NCBI RefSeq assembly: GCF_000717175.1
Contig: NZ_JNYD01000036.1
Coordinates: 1-55,049 of the forward strand
Length of the DNA stretch: 55,049 nt
Reading direction: 5' to 3'
Origin: Pseudonocardia autotrophica
Lineage (GTDB): Bacteria > Actinomycetota > Actinomycetes > Mycobacteriales > Pseudonocardiaceae
Shown: positions 52,994 to 55,049 of the stretch, in pieces
How the letters are laid out: every line of letters starts with the position of its first letter
How positions within the stretch are numbered: the first letter of the stretch is position 1
Translations under genes and position numbers: made by a program
Notes under the pieces: model-generated
Databases searched by the model: none
What the model was told of the DNA's origin: nothing
The model's input: only the letters and a program-made list of their open reading frames with translations

Positions 52994-54136
52994 ATGAGAA
53001 CTGCCGCCTTCCGGCTGATGCTCGTCGTGACCGTCCTCGGGTTCGGCGGGCACGCCCTGCTGCTGCCGGTGCTGCCGCTGTGGGTCAGCCGGGCCGGCAC
53101 GGGCGAGTTCGGCGCCGGGACGACGACCGGGGTGCTGATGGCCACGACCGTCGCCACGCAGCTCGCGGTGCCGGCCCTGCTCCGGCGCGTCGGTTACCGG
53201 GTCGTGCTCGGCGCGGGCCTCGTGCTGCTCGGGGCGCCGGCGCCGTTCCTGCTGCTCACGGCGGAGCTCGGGCCGGTACTGCTGATCTCCGCGGTGCGCG
53301 GGATCGGGTTCGGGCTGCTCACTGTGGCCGGCAGCGCGCTGGTGGCGGAGCTGGTGCCGCCGGCCGAGCACGGGCGGGCGACGGCGCGGTACGGGTACGC
53401 GATCGGGATCCCGCAGCTGTTCCTGCTGCCGCTCGGCGTCGCGACCGTCGACCTGCTCGGGTTCGCCGGCGTGTTCCTGGCGGCCGGGATCGCGCCGCTG
53501 CTGGGGGCGGCGGCCGTACCGTTCCTGCGGACCGGCCGGCCGGTGCGCGCCGAGCCGCGCGTCCAGGACCCCGCGGAGCTCGGCACGGAGATGGTCCGGA
53601 GCTGGCGCGCCGGCACCGGCCCGATGGCGGCGATGCTCGCCTGCTCGCTGGCCCAGGGCGGGCTGGTGACCTTCCTGCCGCTGGTCGCGCCGGCCGCGAG
53701 CGCGGCCGCACCGCTGGCGCTGTTCGCCGTCGCGGTCGGCGGGATCCTCGGCCGCGGGCTCGCCGGCGGGCTGGTCGACCGGCGCGGGGCGGGGCGCCTG
53801 CTGCTGCCCGGCACGCTGCTCGCCGCGGTGGGGATGGGGGTGGAGGTCCTCTCGGTCGGCGGCTCGGGCTGGCTGCTGGTCGTCGGCGCCTTCGCCGTCG
53901 GCGGCGGGTTCGGGCTGGTCCAGAGCGACTCGCTGGTCTCGCTGTTCGCCGTCGCCGGGCCCGCCCGCTACGGCGCCGCCAGCGCCGCGTGGAACATCGG
54001 GTTCGACGCCGGCACCGGCGTCGGCTCGAGCGGCCTCGGAGCGATCGCCGAGCCCTTCGGCTTCCGCGCCGCCTTCGGTGCCGCCGCCCTCCTGCTCCTC
54101 GCGGTCCTACCTCTGACCCGCCGCCCCACCCCGTGA
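52994..54136 (+). CDS. MFS transporter
   Basis: 380 residues, compact MFS with twelve helices, e.g. VLGFGGHALLLPVLPLWVSR, LLRRVGYRVVLGAGLVLLGA (motif A-like), RGIGFGLLTVAGSALVAELV and AGPARYGAASAAWNIGFDAG. Similar to sugar or drug exporters of actinobacteria; substrate unknown. ATG start 10 bp after mtnA, so likely co-transcribed. Its stop codon lies within the first 40-bp palindrome. Confidence 0.85.
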   Translation: MRTAAFRLMLVVTVLGFGGHALLLPVLPLWVSRAGTGEFGAGTTTGVLMATTVATQLAVPALLRRVGYRVVLGAGLVLLGAPAPFLLLTAELGPVLLISAVRGIGFGLLTVAGSALVAELVPPAEHGRATARYGYAIGIPQLFLLPLGVATVDLLGFAGVFLAAGIAPLLGAAAVPFLRTGRPVRAEPRVQDPAELGTEMVRSWRAGTGPMAAMLACSLAQGGLVTFLPLVAPAASAAAPLALFAVAVGGILGRGLAGGLVDRRGAGRLLLPGTLLAAVGMGVEVLSVGGSGWLLVVGAFAVGGGFGLVQSDSLVSLFAVAGPARYGAASAAWNIGFDAGTGVGSSGLGAIAEPFGFRAAFGAAALLLLAVLPLTRRPTP

Positions 54137-54172
54137 GCGGCAACTGCCCCTAGAGGGGCAGTACGCACTCAC
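54133..54172. repeat. 40-bp GTGAG-family palindrome, copy A
   Basis: Begins GTGAGCGGCA and ends GCACTCAC with an inner perfect stem CTGCCCCT/AGGGGCAG. It overlaps the MFS stop codon. Likely terminator between convergent genes. Confidence 0.85.
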
Positions 54173-54232
54173 GACCTCCGCCGGCCAGGCGCTTCTCCGT
54201 CGGAGGACGGGAACCGCAGGTCGTCGGGGGTC

Positions 54233-54272
54233 GTGAGCGGCAGGTGACCCTCTAGGGGCAGTAGGCACTCAC
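54233..54272. repeat. 40-bp GTGAG-family palindrome, copy B
   Basis: Same ends and length as copy A, exactly 100 bp downstream, with seven internal differences and a less perfect inner stem around CCCTCTAGGGG. It ends three bases before the MBL gene's stop on the minus strand. The 60 bp between the copies show nothing else. Confidence 0.85.
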
Positions 54273-54275
54273 GGA

Positions 54276-54926
54276 TCAGTGGCCCCGGGCGATCCACTCC
54301 TCGAGGTGCGGCGCCTCGGAGCCGATGCTGGTGGAGTCGCCGTGCCCGGTGCGGACCTCGGTGTCGCCGGGCAGCGGCAGCAGGGTGCCGCGGATCGAGT
54401 CGATGATGGTGTCGAAGCTCGAGTAGGACCGGCCGGTGGCACCGGGACCGCCCTGGAAGAGCGTGTCGCCGGTGAACACCGTCTTCAGCTCCGGCGCGTA
54501 GAGGCAGGTCGAGCCGGGGGAGTGCCCCGGGGTGACCAGCGCGCGGAGCTCGATCCCACCCGCCGTGATGATCTGCCCGTCGGTGATCTCCTGGTCCGGG
54601 GACCGGTTGGGGTGGGTCATCTCCCACAGCGGCGCCTCGGCCGGGTTGAGCAGGATCGGCGCGTTGAACGTGTCCGCCAGCCGCGGGGCCTGGTTGACGT
54701 GGTCGTCGTGCGCGTGCGTGCACACCACCGCGACCACCCGGCGTCCGGCGATGATCTCGCCGATGGCCTCCGGGTCGTGCGCGGCGTCGATCACGACGAC
54801 CTCGTTCTCGTCGCCGACGACCCAGACGTTGTTGTCGACCTCCCAGGTGCCCCCGTCGAGCGAGAACGTCCCGTGCGTGACGACGTGGTCGATCGGCCCC
54901 TTGTGGAGGCCCTCGGGGGTGCCCAT
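54276..54926 (-). CDS. MBL-fold hydrolase linked to mycothiol formaldehyde dehydrogenase
   Basis: 216 residues. Metal motif THAHDDHVNQA, then LVTPGHSPGSTCLY, FTGDTLFQGGPGATGRSYS and TGHGDSTSIGSE complete a di-zinc glyoxalase II-like site. It overlaps the stop of the preceding mscR-like gene (TGATG). M. tuberculosis has the same pair (Rv2259-Rv2260), so hydrolysis of a mycothiol thioester such as S-formylmycothiol is a reasonable inference. Confidence 0.88.
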   Translation of the reverse strand: MGTPEGLHKGPIDHVVTHGTFSLDGGTWEVDNNVWVVGDENEVVVIDAAHDPEAIGEIIAGRRVVAVVCTHAHDDHVNQAPRLADTFNAPILLNPAEAPLWEMTHPNRSPDQEITDGQIITAGGIELRALVTPGHSPGSTCLYAPELKTVFTGDTLFQGGPGATGRSYSSFDTIIDSIRGTLLPLPGDTEVRTGHGDSTSIGSEAPHLEEWIARGH

Positions 54927-55049
54927 CAGAGGACCACCACCGACCGCAGCACGTCGCCGTGGTGCATCTTCTCGAAGGCGGTCTCGATGTCGTCGAGGCC
55001 GATCTCCTCGGAGACGAACTTCTCCAGCGGCAGCCGGCCCTGCAGGTGC
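54926..55049 (-). CDS. mscR: S-(hydroxymethyl)mycothiol dehydrogenase, C-terminal end
   Basis: The last 41 codons read [20 protein letters not shown], then [20 protein letters not shown] and stop. This is the terminus of a zinc-dependent alcohol dehydrogenase of the MscR/AdhE2 type, which oxidises the formaldehyde-mycothiol adduct. The remaining gene lies outside the window. It is translationally coupled to the MBL gene. Confidence 0.85.
   Translation of the reverse strand, partial: HLQGRLPLEKFVSEEIGLDDIETAFEKMHHGDVLRSVVVL

Overview
The window is very GC-rich, with tightly packed genes, frequent GTG and TTG starts, and hallmark actinobacterial genes: sepH, the C-terminus of a mycothiol-dependent formaldehyde dehydrogenase (mscR) and a mycobacterial-like citA. 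The gene order TrmH - DUF2537 - sepH - serC matches Mycobacterium tuberculosis Rv0881-Rv0884c. Together with the soluble di-iron monooxygenase cluster this suggests Pseudonocardia or a close relative. The genus is inferred, not proven.

Layout. 1-1731: edge of an IS110-family element, then decayed DNA with a LysR-like fragment. 1732-7735: small acidic protein, YdfG-like SDR, DUF2530 protein, MBL hydrolase, NCS2 permease, MFS exporter behind a MarR-like operator, and an EamA transporter. The EamA gene is flanked by two near-identical promoter + iron-box + hairpin modules that look like small RNA genes. 7827-12246: the second module, a secreted GH16 enzyme, a secreted ARB-07466-like protein, a ParA-like P-loop protein and an unknown protein in one operon. 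Behind the operon lies a striking array of 15 octamers every 21-22 bp that changes orientation half-way. 12247-30835: mostly chromosomal housekeeping (GCS2 ligase, TrmH, DUF2537, sepH, serC, citA, pdxH, gltA, photolyase) mixed with MFS transporters and regulators. 30875-34021: HxlR regulator, an RCK-pore-RCK potassium channel and an SCO6745-family protein.

34034-43774 is the metabolic centrepiece: a MimR/AcoR-type activator divergent from a propane/phenol-type binuclear iron monooxygenase operon. The operon encodes hydroxylase alpha, reductase, hydroxylase beta, coupling protein, a dedicated GroEL-like chaperonin and an amidohydrolase-like protein. Expected reaction: NADH -> reductase (FAD, 2Fe-2S) -> di-iron hydroxylase, gated by the coupling protein, hydroxylating a small alkane, ketone, ether or phenol. 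The activator has lost several canonical AAA+ residues, and the amidohydrolase has lost a canonical metal-binding Asp. Hairpins sit between prmA and prmB and between prmD and prmG. Three 22-bp palindromes at exact 41-bp spacing lie in front of the amidohydrolase gene.

43840-55049: MHS transporter, tandem gamma-glutamylcyclotransferase-like protein, ECF42 sigma factor with its DGPF partner, a four-gene metal ABC transporter whose inner permease carries a DtxR-like tail, mtnA, an MFS transporter, twin 40-bp palindromes, and an MBL hydrolase with the 3' end of mscR. No tRNA, rRNA or CRISPR array was recognised.
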